DNA of 64,000 nucleotides from Enoplosus armatus (taxonomy: Eukaryota > Chordata > Actinopteri > Centrarchiformes > Enoplosidae), in contig NC_092194.1 of NCBI RefSeq assembly GCF_043641665.1, positions 13,994,798 to 14,058,797 of the forward strand, read 5' to 3'. The notes beneath the pieces were generated by a model, which made no database searches, was not told the DNA's origin, and saw only the letters and a program-made list of their open reading frames with translations. Position 1 is the stretch's first letter. Each line of letters opens with the position of its first letter. Both the position numbers and the translations under genes were made by a program. Of this stretch, positions 12,256 to 24,022 are shown piece by piece.

Positions 12256-12260
<5 letters not shown>
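11094..12260. other. Gene-free stretch
   Basis: Single-copy-looking sequence. Immediately after the CT array is a CpG-containing island (about 11150-11230). A 60-codon frame without a start codon spans 11.12-11.31 kb, with no recognisable content. Otherwise AT-rich. Confidence 0.6.
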
Positions 12261-12304
<44 letters not shown>

Positions 12305-12320
12305 TATGCATGCATGTGTG
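12261..12320. repeat. (TG)n microsatellite
   Basis: About 18 perfect TG units (12261-12297), then a degenerate TGTATGCATGCATGTGTG tail. The histidine/threonine-rich minus-strand frame here is repeat-derived. Confidence 0.97.
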
Positions 12321-15242
12321 ATCCTCTGTGCACATATATAATGTACATACTGTAAATGTGTATGAGACAGAAGAAGTAGAAGTCAGAGAAAAGTGATGGC
12401 GGAAGAGGAGTATTTTTCATGCCTAACTGCCTCAAGTCCAGTAAAATTGTTGACACGATAGTAACTTAAAAGAAAAATAAGTGAAAGAATTTATTTGTAT
12501 TTTTAGAGGAAACTATATGTTTAGAATACTTTTAAAAGCAGAGGTTTGAAATTATAATGCCCTGCAGGTCCGAGCAACTCTGACACTTCTTTATGAATTG
12601 CCACTAATCGAAAAAATGTTGGCGGGAATTACTGTCACTTGTTCTGATTTGTATGCATGACAACCTTTTTCATCTCAAAGAATACTAGACCCCACAAGGT
12701 CTTTACATTATGGGCAAACATTTGCAATTATGATGAACTCCGCCAGCTTATCTCAAAAGGAACAGGTTCTTACTGATGGACAAGTAGACGTTTTAATGAA
12801 ATAAACTGCTTTGAGCTGATGAAATAAAGATTGCGCCACCTCGGGGCACACTCAAATTAAATTATCAAGAGGACTGCATGCATGCCGCTCCCATTAACTC
12901 AGGTATGGTAACAGCCTAATCACACTACACTTGTTCTGTATAGTATTTGTGAGGCACGTACTTTATACAGTGGGTGCTGCTCGCTAACACTTTGTCTGTT
13001 TTTCATCCTCTGTTCTATTTGTCTCCTGCGATGGCTAAAGGCCTCACAGATTCTCTTTTACTCCATTGAGAGGGATGAACTAATGTTAAAACCATGTGTT
13101 GTCCCTAGAGGCTGAGCGAGTAGACACTGTGATGCATGCAGTTTTATGCGTGCAGATAAACATGGGCCCGATGGCTCATCAGAAGCCTGTGGAAAGAGCC
13201 CATTGCCTTAAAACAATGTTGGTGTTGGGGCGAGAGGGACTGTGACTGGCAATGGGAAACACCTGTGCTGGGGTGAGCAGCCGGGCAGTGTGCTGGGGAG
13301 GGGGGTTTACCACTGTTAAAAGAGGAAGGGAAGGCAAGAGGGAGGTATAAAGCCAGTCGGAAAGGCCACTACATCCTCAACATTTGCTGCTGAGAAGTGG
13401 AGGTCTAAGGAAATTAGTTACAGTAATGTCTTGACTGTTGCCCCCTTGTTGTGCTGGCAGTACAGAACCCAACCCTGAGGCTCAACCACAAAGGCATCTA
13501 TGGGTTCAGGCATGTACAGATACATTAGCTGAGATCATCAGAATTATAGCTTTTGGTATGGTGGAGAAACACACCGTGAAAAAACTGAATTCAGAAATAT
13601 GACTTCAATATTCAGCTACGTCCCAACGGTATTTTTGAGCTGATACGATCTGTCCTCCAAAAATGTTCTGATGTCAGAAATTTAAACAAAGGCATTCTTT
13701 TCCCATATCATAATATTTGAGTAAAGATTTGGCTCTGCTGTGACAATTGTAGGACTTATTTTTGGATTTAGTCTCTCTCTGTATGTAGCAGCAGGTTCCA
13801 GGAGTGACTGCAGCCACATAGAAAAACTACAATGCTTCTGGCATCCATAAGCCTGTGGCAGCATTTCAGACAGTCTCTACACTGAGGAATGATGGCAGTT
13901 TTTCTCTCCTTAAGTATTCTGACGTTTTGTTGGCTTGCATGGCTTTAAGACATTTTGATTAGAAACATTTTAACCTTTTCGCAATCCCAGTAGCTTATAA
14001 AACTTGTTTTTTTTTAAGGTGAAATGATCATTACTTCAACAACTTTCATTAAAAAGATATCATTCATGTCAAAATGTGTTGAAAAGGCCTCTGCTTTTCA
14101 ATAAAGCTGTTTAGACATACATGTATCAATACAAAATCATTCATGAATTCATTTCTGTATAGTAACAGAAAAGGCAATTCATGCAGACACGTCAGTTTTA
14201 TGTTTTTTTTTAATAATACCGAGCTGTGAAAAAGTGTGCATACAGTATAAACATGCAAATCCCAAATGAAACAAAGAACACACAACACAGCACACATTTT
14301 TACAGCCAAACATCTTACCCTGCTGTATATCCATCAGCCTCTCCTCAGCGGCCCAGCGCTCCACCCTCCAGTCAGGTTGATCATTCCATCTCCTGCTTCT
14401 CTATCCTGAGGTGCCTGCTGTCAATTTATCAGACTCTTCCTTTTAATTTCATACTTTCCACAGTGTAAGCATCCATCTCCGCTGTCTGCAGCACCGTTAG
14501 AGGGTTTAGAGCGTAGCGGTGGGAAACAGGCTGATGTGTAGCACACAACTGACAGGGAAGAAGAGGGTTGCGATGGAGTAATGATCTGAAATGAAAAAAA
14601 AAGAACTATACTGTACACACAGTTTGCAGTCCTCACTGTATATATTCTTTATTTTAATCTATATCGAGTGGTTTATAGTATTTCTTTTTATTAAATGTTG
14701 ATATTTTTCTGTACACTTTTTGAGTCCAAAAAACCTGCTTTTAACTCTAATTTCTATTGTTGATAATATGCTGCAGGAAAGTTATGCTTCAGAGAGAGTG
14801 TGTAAAAAGCTAATAATATGCCCTGATGTGACATAATATACTTTAGATTGACACCATGCTACTTTCAAACCAGTTGTATAAAAGCCTGAAACCACATGTA
14901 GGTGAGCACAATATATGGTGATTTAATGGATATTGCAGTATCTATGTTCTGAGCTGACATTTACAGTATCAGTGGTTGAATTTGTCATACAGTATTATAA
15001 TCTTAAGTATCCATATTGATAAATGAGAAATCAGACGCATTTTAGGAATCAAGAATGCAATCTGTAGATTATATTCATGTTAAACTCCGCTTGGTTCATT
15101 GCTCTTCCTCTGACACCTCTGGCATTTCAAAATAAAGTAAATTTGTAGGAGATTTGACATGTAAACTATCATTAAATTTAATCTTAATTTAGGACTCCCA
15201 AACCTTCTTTCCATAGTCTTCTCCTCATCTCCTCTTTCCTGA
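12321..15242. other. Gene-free stretch
   Basis: Mostly AT-rich, with a purine-rich patch near 13.29-13.35 kb and T runs near 14.01 and 14.20 kb. Open frames of 60-80 codons overlap on both strands and carry no recognisable domain. Confidence 0.65.
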
Positions 15243-15271
15243 TCTCTCTCTCTCTCTCTCCCTCTCTCTCT
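15243..15271. repeat. (TC)n microsatellite
   Basis: TC repeat of 29 nt with one CC interruption. Confidence 0.95.
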
Positions 15272-15422
15272 ACGTCTAACAAAATTAATTACTGTATGTT
15301 TTATTTTATGAAGGTGTCAGGATGAAATGATGAATGGCTTGTAATATCAAAAGATTAAAGACACAATGCAATGAAGGACGCGCCTGCTTACACAGTGGTA
15401 GCGCTTACATGCAGACACATGT

Positions 15423-15449
15423 ACACACACACACACTCACACACACACA
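15423..15449. repeat. (AC)n microsatellite
   Basis: AC repeat of 27 nt with one TC interruption. Confidence 0.95.
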
Positions 15450-16500
15450 GCAAGCACACGTAGTGTCTCTGGGGCCATTGATATCTGGTTTCATATTTGA
15501 TATTAACTTACTGGAGGAGCGAGTATGGTCACAATGTCATTACCAGTGGTAGAGGGGCATAATAGAAGTGAACTTTTCAAAAAGGTCCTTATAATTGCAG
15601 CCTGGGCCTTTCTGGATAAAATTCCATATTGATATGTACACTGGTCCCCTCATTACGGCCACAGATGAAAAAGAGCATTTCAGCGTTCTTTAATGAGCGC
15701 AGTACCAGTGAAGGTCATCTTAATGGGGTTCAACTTGCTGTTGGGAGCCAGAGGTAATATTCTAATGAGAAAGAGCCACTACACCAGTCTAGTAATTCTG
15801 TAATTGCACCCATGGATGCCATTTTATTGTTGCCTGTGCAGTGGTATTGAAGTCCTTTGTTGTCATTTGCAACATTGCTTGTCCTCTCTGGTCTGCTTTG
15901 GTGGTCCAGCCGAAGCTCAATACGTGCATAAGCGCACACACTCTCATTACCATATTTCAAATCCACTTCACACACCGTCCTGTGTTTATTGGAAGCTACA
16001 GTTTATTCATTGCTTACTTATGGGTGGAGGGACATCAGAACCACCTAGCAAAAGGAATGAATATTAACCCCAGTGCACAGCATTGTGGCAGAGCAAGGAC
16101 TAAAGGAATGTTTGTCTGCATTTGTGCACATGTTGGCTGTGTTTGTCTGTGCATGTGTTGATGTGGAGTTTGTCTGAGTGCATGTGTGTGTCCAAAAAGA
16201 AAAGTCTTTATGCCTGAGGCTGTTTCTCCTCTGAATCTCAGCATATTCCTTAGAATAACATGAACTCTTGCATACAGCAGTTATAAAGTGTATTTCTATA
16301 TGGATTTTCCTCAATATTGTCATTGCCGCTTAACTTTTGTTGCTTTGCAAGAATTGTATCTTGAGATTCATATTTCTGATATTAAAAGACTTTGCCACAG
16401 ATTTAGCATTACACTTCTGTAACACTGTCAGACTCACAATGCACAGTTTTTTGTTTTTTTTTAAGTATAAAGATCAATGAAGCAGAACAAGATATCGGCT
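15450..16500. other. Gene-free stretch, TAAT-rich block at 15.59-15.80 kb
   Basis: No gene supported. Seven TAAT homeodomain cores lie between about 15592 and 15804, including TAATTG and TAATGAG forms, in non-repetitive sequence. This count is only modestly above expectation for AT-rich DNA. Overlapping frames of about 90-106 codons at 15.8-16.3 kb lack domains. Confidence 0.55.
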
Positions 16501-16504
16501 CGTA

Positions 16505-17035
16505 AATGTAACTTGACCACCAACAGTCAGAAATTCGTGTATGTTATGCTAGTAGCAGCTAATGTAGCCTCGAGCCGCTAGCCTCAAACAAAGAGGAAGA
16601 GTGGGCTTCTGAGGTCTGGTAAACTCAACCCCAACCGACATTGACTCCAGTGACATCACTTGAGGCAACTGATCAGGTTTTGCGCAGCTCCCTTTGGAGC
16701 CACAAAAGGATTTCACAGTAGTACTCCCCAAGACCTGTAAACAGACTTTGCTATGTAAAATCAGTTCCCCTTCAAGCAAATTTAGTTAAATCCCAGATTA
16801 CAGAGAAGAAGTAGACAGTCAGTATGTCTGATCCTGACTGTCATTTCTTCTGCTGAACTGTTTTCCTTGAGTCCAGTCTCTGAATAACTGTCCCACTGAA
16901 CCATGCTGACAAGACGAATGGAGGGACAGACGGCACGTGGCGACCATCTGCGTTTGCAAGGTGGCCTTTCCTCCATAACAACTCCACTCAGATGAGAAAC
17001 AGAGCAGTGTGTACTGTACCTCTGGCACCACCCAT
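16505..17035. repeat. Possible dispersed teleost repeat copy
   Basis: This block begins with GCTA/GCTAGC-rich phrases around the 'CTCGAGCCGCTAGCCTC' stretch (16569-16585) and continues through a low-AT region. From memory the wording resembles a repeat seen across percomorph genomes, but I cannot name its family. No terminal repeats or target duplications are visible. Open frames on the minus strand are short and unrecognised. It may instead be single copy. Confidence 0.35.
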
Positions 17036-17874
17036 GTTTAGACTTACAGTAGCTTTTGGTCCAATAGTCAAGTTGCAGTGTTGCAACGGGTTAATGCCTT
17101 GAGACTGTCATCATTTCTGAAAGACTGAATGAATCTGCATTGCACTGCCCAGTAAATAGGTTCTGTAATAGATAGATTTTTTTGATTAGCATTGTAAGAG
17201 GGCAGCTTCAGATTATACATGTTGATAGTACCATAAATTCTAGTAATTTGTCTGATAGAAAGATTGGGTCTATGAAACAAAAGGGGGTGAAAATAGTTAA
17301 ACATAAACTAAAACAGGCTTCGAGATTTCTCCCTCCCTCTTCCCCTCTGCACTATTATTCCCTCTTTGTAGGTCATGTCAATTTAAACAAATATTTTCAC
17401 CATGACTTGTATGCACATGGGAGATGCACAACAGAACCAGTGGTTAAAGGTCAGACATCTTTTTCCCTTTTTGGACACAAAAAAAATGTTCAAAGTCACG
17501 AATCATCAACATTCAACTTCCCATCCAAAACTGTTTCAGTTCAAGACAATGATGAAAAAGATGTAACCTAAACTTATAGGGTGAAAGCTTAGGGGCATAC
17601 ACTCTTTGGGGAATTAAAATGAGCAATTTGTCAAATTCCATTCAAAGCGCTGAAGTGTAGATGAATCTGTCTCCTCTGTCTTTGACTGACTGAAATAGGA
17701 GAGTGTAGGAGAGTGAACCTGCTCCATGTGATTCAGGCGGCTGTGTAAAAGTATGAGGGAGTTTTAAAGGTGATAAAAAAAAAGGCAAGGCAGTGAATAT
17801 CATCTTGTAGATAAGGCAGCCACCCCGCTTTCCACGGGCTACATCCGTTTTATCGCATCTGGCAGCGAATTAAG

Positions 17875-17878
<4 letters not shown>
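17036..17878. other. Gene-free stretch
   Basis: A 129-codon plus-strand frame (17182-17571) lacks an ATG start and any recognisable domain, and its length is unremarkable for a window this size. The remainder is AT-rich. Confidence 0.65.

Positions 17879-17914
<36 letters not shown>
17879..17914. repeat. (GT)18 microsatellite
   Basis: Eighteen uninterrupted GT units followed by a short G run. Confidence 0.97.
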
Positions 17915-17917
<3 letters not shown>

Positions 17918-18014
17918 GGATTGAAAATGAAACCCGGGGCTAAGACCGCATTCAGCCTGACTGCTTTCTTCCCTCAACACTGACATTAGGCTTTGATTCT
18001 CACATGAGATCCTC

Positions 18015-18029
18015 TGATGATGATGATGA
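18015..18029. repeat. (TGA)5 trinucleotide repeat
   Basis: Five TGA/GAT units in 15 nt. Confidence 0.9.
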
Positions 18030-18637
18030 ACCATAAAAAATGATATAGCTCAATAAAAGTACAAAAAGGCAGGAGTTCATAAAGAGGACCTGAGGGCCAT
18101 GTTAGGTTTGGTCCGTGCCAATGCATTTCTTCTCCCTCTGCTGGCTTTTAGAGATGATTACCTTGGATATTTATGGATGAAACATTTTTTGATTTGAGGG
18201 AGTTAGTGTGGCTGGATGTTTGTGTCTGCTGGCTCTTGCTAGGCTGCACATATCCATTACAGTGGGTTTTTCTCTTGCCATTACTGAAGATCTATGACCT
18301 GTTATCTGTTAAAAACTGGGATAACGTAGTATTGTTGTCATCACTGTCATCATAAATAGCACTGGAACAAAACCTACTGTAATATATGAGGGGTGACAGA
18401 ATTGGAAAACTGACTGATATTCAATCGCCGATTGAAAGGACAAATGAGACGGTTGTTGGAGTTGTCTTGGTCACCTTGAAAGTCCACATTGGATTCAGTC
18501 AAAGTCCAAAACATACAAATGGGTCACATGCCTTCATATATCATAATGAGACCATGCCAATACATTGAGTTTTGTGTCAATACACTGTGGAAAATCAACC
18601 GCTATCTGCAGCCAAGAAACAGCAGCAACATATCGGA

Positions 18638-18656
18638 CCTCTCCTCTCCTCTCCTC
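18638..18656. repeat. (CCTCT)n pentanucleotide repeat
   Basis: Nearly four units of CCTCT in 19 nt. Confidence 0.9.
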
Positions 18657-18898
18657 ATTGATTCATCCTCCTCTCTATTGAAAGAGTGCAGACTGGAGAA
18701 GGCAGGCTCTGGTGAGCACCAGCTCCCTCCTCTTCAGGCAGCGTGTGATGTGACTTGAGCTGTGTGATCTCCATGAGAGAAAAACCCTGATGCATACAGG
18801 AAATAATCAGGGCAACACAGGCAGGGTTCAGAGGAATGCAAATATTTTCAGAGTGCTTAAAAAACAATACCACACACACGCACACCGCCAAATACTAA

Positions 18899-18936
18899 CC
18901 CCCCCCCCACACACACACACACACACACACACTCAC
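18899..18936. repeat. C10 plus (AC)12 compound microsatellite
   Basis: Ten C residues (18899-18908) run directly into twelve AC units (18909-18932). The same poly-C/CA architecture recurs at 40027-40060. Confidence 0.96.
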
Positions 18937-21226
18937 ATCATGCACACATTTAACCACAATACATACCCACACATACATCACACAACAGAGGAACAAAAAA
19001 ACAACAACCAGCCCCCTGACAAAACTCTCCCCAAGTGCATTTGCATAAAACATTAAGCTTAACAAAATGATTACACCTGACAAGTTGAGTTGGAGGAAGA
19101 ACATCGCCGGTGGCAGCCAGTTACTTGCAGATCCTGCAATCATTCTCTCGTCAAGCAACTGTTTCATGGCCGCCTTTGTAGGCACTGTCATGCCGCTGCA
19201 TCGTGATTAATCCTTCCCTTTTGTTTTTCTTTTCTCCCTTCCACCCCTCTCAGTCCCTCCCACAAATCCAATAAGTTGCCCTTAAATCAGGTTACCCTGC
19301 ACCTTGCAGATAGGAGTATTGTGATGGATATGCCAAAATGCATGCCAGGCAGCATGTTTTTGTGCGGAAGCACTGTGAAATTGTACTGCTGTGATTCTGC
19401 ATTATGGTGCTAAGTGTTTGTCTTGTAATGCAATTAAATGTGCATGTAAGCCGCCCCCACACTCCCCAAACTATTGTGTGCTGTATTTAATAATTTTATA
19501 TACGCTCTTTTGTGACATTGCCATTTAACCCGAGGTAAAATAGAATAATTTAGAGGAGTATTAAAAGAATAACTTTAGAGTGTTTGCCATAGAGAACACA
19601 AGCTGGATCATTTTAGAAAAAAAAAAGATGACTATCAAAACATTAATATCCTTCTCACTCATATAAGCCTGCTGAAAATTCCTAGCTCTGAATACTTTGC
19701 TGAAGGATAGCTCGCAGATAAAGAAAGAGAGAGATTATTGCCTCCTTTCATTTCTGCCCCCCTGGCAGCGGTAGGTATGGTAATATGGTTTTTGAATATT
19801 TGCAAGCATAAACTTAAGAAATGAGTGCTGATAAGGAGTGACAGCAACAGAGGCAGCAGAGATCTTCAGCATGACAGGCGATGTCAAAAACCCCGGTGAC
19901 GCTGTCACTGTGACAAACTTTTCAAAAGAACAATGCACACACACACCGTTATTGAAGTGAGCTGCTGCAAGCCTCTGACAGTGTTGTCCCAGCAGTTAAA
20001 AAATGGAAACATCACCTAATTATGCACGCCATATTTTTTCTCTGAATACTTAAGCCTACAAACTTTCAACGTATGTCAATATACTTTGCAGAGCGCCCGG
20101 GTGCACAGGCACATTGGTAGAATGAAAGATTTATAGCTGAAATTCAGGCTGTTTAATAACAGATTCAATTCAGAAAAATAATTCAAATAAAATATTGAAA
20201 CTGTTAATTCAAAAAATATTTTTTCAGGGATGGACTAAAAACATAAGAAAAAAGATTTTATCCCCAGCTTGCACTGTTTGTGCCCTGAATTTGACATTAA
20301 CCTCCACAAGAGCAGGTGTCTGTCTGACATGCAGGTTCTGTTATTGAGTTTTACTCCTCTTTTAATCTTAGCTGCACTTTTATTAGCAACTCTGCAGACC
20401 CTGTCACGTCTGCGAGAAGCCGTGAGGATCATTACTTTCAAAAAGAACCAGCTGGCCCATTGTTTAGGCTCTGCCAGCTGTGTCTATTTTCATAACCCAT
20501 TTTCCTTTTGTTCTGCTACACCTCCCTTATAAAAGTACAGAGACAGGAAGACAGAGTTGTATTTCACCATTTTCATGAACTCTTACCCTTATGATAGCCT
20601 AATACCCAACACTTCACCGCTGGTGTGTGTGCCTGCATGCATGTATGAGTCTGTATGTGTGTCAATGAGCATGTGAGAGTGACTGTGAGGAGGAAGGCAA
20701 GGTCTGTAATCACCTAATCCAAACATACACTCGGGGAATCTCATTACTGGACCGAACAGTTCCATTTGAACCTTATCTGGTTTCAATCAGCCGCCTCTCG
20801 TTAGGAGCAAGGTGCAGAAACTTGATTCCTTTTGTCTAGAAGTCTCTGCTATCAGGGGTCTCCTGTTTGTCTTGTCTATCACCATCTTTTACAGCTAACG
20901 GTATTTTAAATTATCCATCAGCGGTGAAGAGAGCAACTTCAGTGGTAGTAAAAAGCTGCTTCTCGTCATCCAGCTTGCAAGTAGCGGTGTGTGACATCAG
21001 GGGGTTTGTATGTGCAGAATGGACGGCTGCCATGGGGAACTCCCGCTAACCCCACACCCTTCCACACTAACCCCAGTTCTTCCCCAGCCACCCACTCCCA
21101 CAGCCCCCCCATCCACATGCAAACGGACATTAAAACGAAACCTGACCCTGGCCCTGGAATCTGTAAGGTACTGGGGTTTTTTTTTTTACTCCTTCTTTTT
21201 TTTTTCTAAGCAGGGAATCCTGCAGC

Positions 21227-21227
<1 letters not shown>
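18937..21227. other. Gene-free stretch
   Basis: No gene supported. It contains an imperfect TG patch (about 20620-20680) and two T runs (21177-21187, 21196-21205). Sequence between is AT-rich and unrecognised. Confidence 0.6.

Positions 21228-21257
<30 letters not shown>
21228..21257. repeat. (TG)15 microsatellite
   Basis: Thirty nt of perfect TG. Confidence 0.97.
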
Positions 21258-21261
<4 letters not shown>

Positions 21262-23194
21262 GTTAGGGTAGTCAAGAGGGGGGTCAGAGAAAGGTGAGCA
21301 AGAAGCGACGTCAGCCACTGCGAGTGAACTGTCTCAGGAATCCCCAGATTAAAAAACTCCAGAAGGTTGACAGTCAGAGATAATCACAGGATCTGGAATT
21401 CACAATAACAAACTGGCCATATATCTACCTGTCTCCGGCCTTCCTCCACGAGACGGCCACAGGGTCAACCAAATGGCTGCATTCCATCAACAGCTCTTTT
21501 TTTCCCTCCTACTGGGCTCCCAATGAAGTGTCTGGAAGGATCAAATATGGCCTCTGAAACTTTTAACTCTTCTTTCTCTTTCTCCACCTAACTCTCCAGC
21601 ATTTTTTCATCTGTCGCGTGTATTTATTCTTGTGCTTTTCGAACACTGAGAGTCGAAGTTAATATGACAGCGTCAGTTTATCACACGGTGCTTTGAGTTT
21701 TGAAAAGGGGCTGAAACTGAGACTGAATGGCCGGATCTTGGACTCATGATTAATGTGGGATTTTGAGGTAGATGCTTCTAAGACCCCACCACTACAGCCT
21801 CACAACTGTGACTCCAGCTAAGGGCTCGGGGCTGCAGCGTAGGAGCTGAGGTTAGAGGTCTGGAGCTTTGTGGCTGGGGTTAGAGAGCTTCCTCTGAGAC
21901 CTAGGTTGGAGCCACGGGCTCCGTGGCTGTAGCGATTTCTGGGTTGAATTAACAGTTGAACAGGGGAGCTGTGAGTAGTGTCTGGAGGGGGCTGTTGGGG
22001 TCTGGTGGAGGGTCTAGTAGGGCAGGTATGATTTACATAGCTGTGAGAGAGTCCAGGATCTAAGTCTGCCCAGACCATTCCCCAGGGAATCTTGTTGAAG
22101 GAATTGCTGCATTGTGATACTTGTGTGATTTATGTTCCCCATGTACTCTTCCTTCCACTTCCTGACAACTTAATTATTTATTTCTGTTTGTTGTGATTAT
22201 TTGCTTTAGCGCAGTTACAGATACTGTATATTGCGTAGACTTTGTGCAAACCTTGGGTTGCAGTCTAGAGATTTGACTGTGTGCCTGTCTTTTCTTCAGA
22301 TCTGTTCTCTGTAGAGGTGAGTCTTTGTTGTTGCCCGTGTACCCGTCTAGACACTGAGGATAATTTGTCCCTTTGCTTCCTCCTCTGGTTGCTCCATTCT
22401 CAGCAAGGGAAATTACCTTACAAAGAGGGCAAGGGTTGCCGATTGAAAGTAAGTTATTTCGTCAGTGTAAAGTGTAGTAAATAGCCCGAGGTTAGGAGAA
22501 AATAATGATATACAGTCCTGTCCAGAGGGAGACTACAACATGAGACACAATCAGACCCTTGCAGAAAACTTTCTGAAATGCTTTCAGAGGATGTATTTCA
22601 TCATGTTAGATTACTACTGTGGATAGCACCACTACTGGATGGTTATATCATATTCATATCCTGGTGCAGAGTCTCATAGCATCGTGCACCAACATTCCTC
22701 AAGCGTAGTGCATGGGGTTTAGGACTGCAGGGTATATCTAAATTCAGCTATTGATTAACATTGCAGCAGAAAAAACAAAAAGGAAAGCCCCTGTAAAGAC
22801 ATCACCGTCTGCAGTTACACAGCAGACTGTTTAATTCCCCCCTCACTGCTGCATTCAAATTATTTGCTTTCACAGTCGAAAATCGAAGGGTTGTAAAAAT
22901 TGACTTCCTGTACTGCCAGAGAGAAATAAATTTCAGCAGTATTGACAGCAGCAAAACAGAAAAGCTATTGCCCAGCATTTAATTATTGAAGACATTGATC
23001 AACAAAGTGATTTATTTGCTGTGGTTCGGTTAAAAGGCCTAATTGAGTCGCAGTGTTCTGTAAAAGGCTTTTATTTGTTCATTTGGTCTGGATCAGATTG
23101 CATTATAACCTACAGTCAGAAAGTAGGAACAGTGTTTAGTTTGAATGAATGCATTTAATGAAGTCTTTTGAAAGCAGAATTTAATTTACGTACA
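21258..23194. other. Gene-free stretch with G-rich patch
   Basis: About 21.79-22.06 kb is G-rich on the plus strand, with loosely repeated 'GAGGTTAGAG / GGGGTTAGAG' phrases. It holds a perfect 8-bp hairpin with a 3-nt loop (21910-21917 with 21921-21928). The 86-codon minus-strand frame is Pro/Ser-rich because of this composition. No gene is supported. Confidence 0.6.
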
Positions 23195-23400
23195 TTAAAG
23201 GAACTACAAGGAACTTTTATTTTGTGTTGATTTTGGCAGCCCCAGTGGACAAAAGTGGTCGTGTTTCACCGCCTCGTGTCTTTAAGGTCTTGATCTGGAT
23301 AGCGTGTGCATTTGTTTTGGAAATGAGTGAAAGAAAGACTTAACACAACCCTCGCGTTAGACTCTGCATGTCTACTTTGCAACAGCAAAAATGCAATATA
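23195..23400. repeat. Probable dispersed teleost repeat fragment
   Basis: The phrases AAGGAACTTTTATTTTGTG and TTTTGGCAGCCCCAGTGGAC, followed by a 'CGCCTCGTGTCTTTAAGG' stretch, resemble a repeat I associate with percomorph genomes. Boundaries, class and family are not determined, and no terminal repeats are seen. Identification rests on memory of the wording and needs a repeat-library search. Confidence 0.45.
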
Positions 23401-23728
23401 CCATCAGACTGTAGCGATTGCCTAGTACCTACCAACTAAAGCCTAACCTAGCCAAGCTAATGTTACCTAAAGCCTATCGCAATGCTTACATTACCTAAAG
23501 TCAGTCTTGGTAATCAAAACTTGCCACACATACTGGCAGAGCAAAGCCCGGTCATAGATAGGTTTTCTCACTTCAGTGGCCTAGCCTCTCAACTTTATAC
23601 AAACTACTGTTGATTCCCATGTGCATGTTGGTCATCATGCTCGAATCCCGCATTTCTTTCCATCTGTGGAATGACCGACCAAGGTTGACTTGTGTTTTCA
23701 CCCGTGCTCTATCACTGTCCCTTTTGGC

Positions 23729-23744
23729 TTTTTTTTTTTTTTTT
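23729..23744. repeat. T16 homopolymer
   Basis: Sixteen consecutive T residues. Confidence 0.95.
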
Positions 23745-23991
23745 GTTCATCTTCGAATTATTTTCTTTTTCTCTTTGCTGATCCTGCCCCAGTAACCAGC
23801 CATAACCTCAAAATACAACGTAAAAAATAAAATTCTCGTCTGATTTCAGGGGGAATCGGACCCGATACCAGGCATTAAGAATTACTATATAGAAATAGCG
23901 AATCCTCTTGCTAACGGTGTCGTTTGCCTAGGTAGGTCATTTAAAAGCATCAGTATTAAATTAAGACTGTTTCATAACCAGTTAAGAACTC

Positions 23992-24022
23992 CTTCTTTTG
24001 TAGCCAAAAGCTACAAAAGAAG
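23992..24022. repeat. Perfect 13-bp inverted repeat (hairpin)
   Basis: The arms CTTCTTTTGTAGC (23992-24004) and GCTACAAAAGAAG (24010-24022) are exact reverse complements separated by 5 nt (CAAAA). It is a compact hairpin. It is too short for a microRNA precursor and has no T run placing it as a terminator. Confidence 0.95.

Noticed and set aside
17182..17571. 129-codon frame
   Set aside because: No ATG start, no domain, and several frames this long are expected by chance in 64 kb.
23236..23252. CTCF-like CCACTGGGGCTG (minus strand)
   Set aside because: One G short of the core and located within a probable dispersed repeat.
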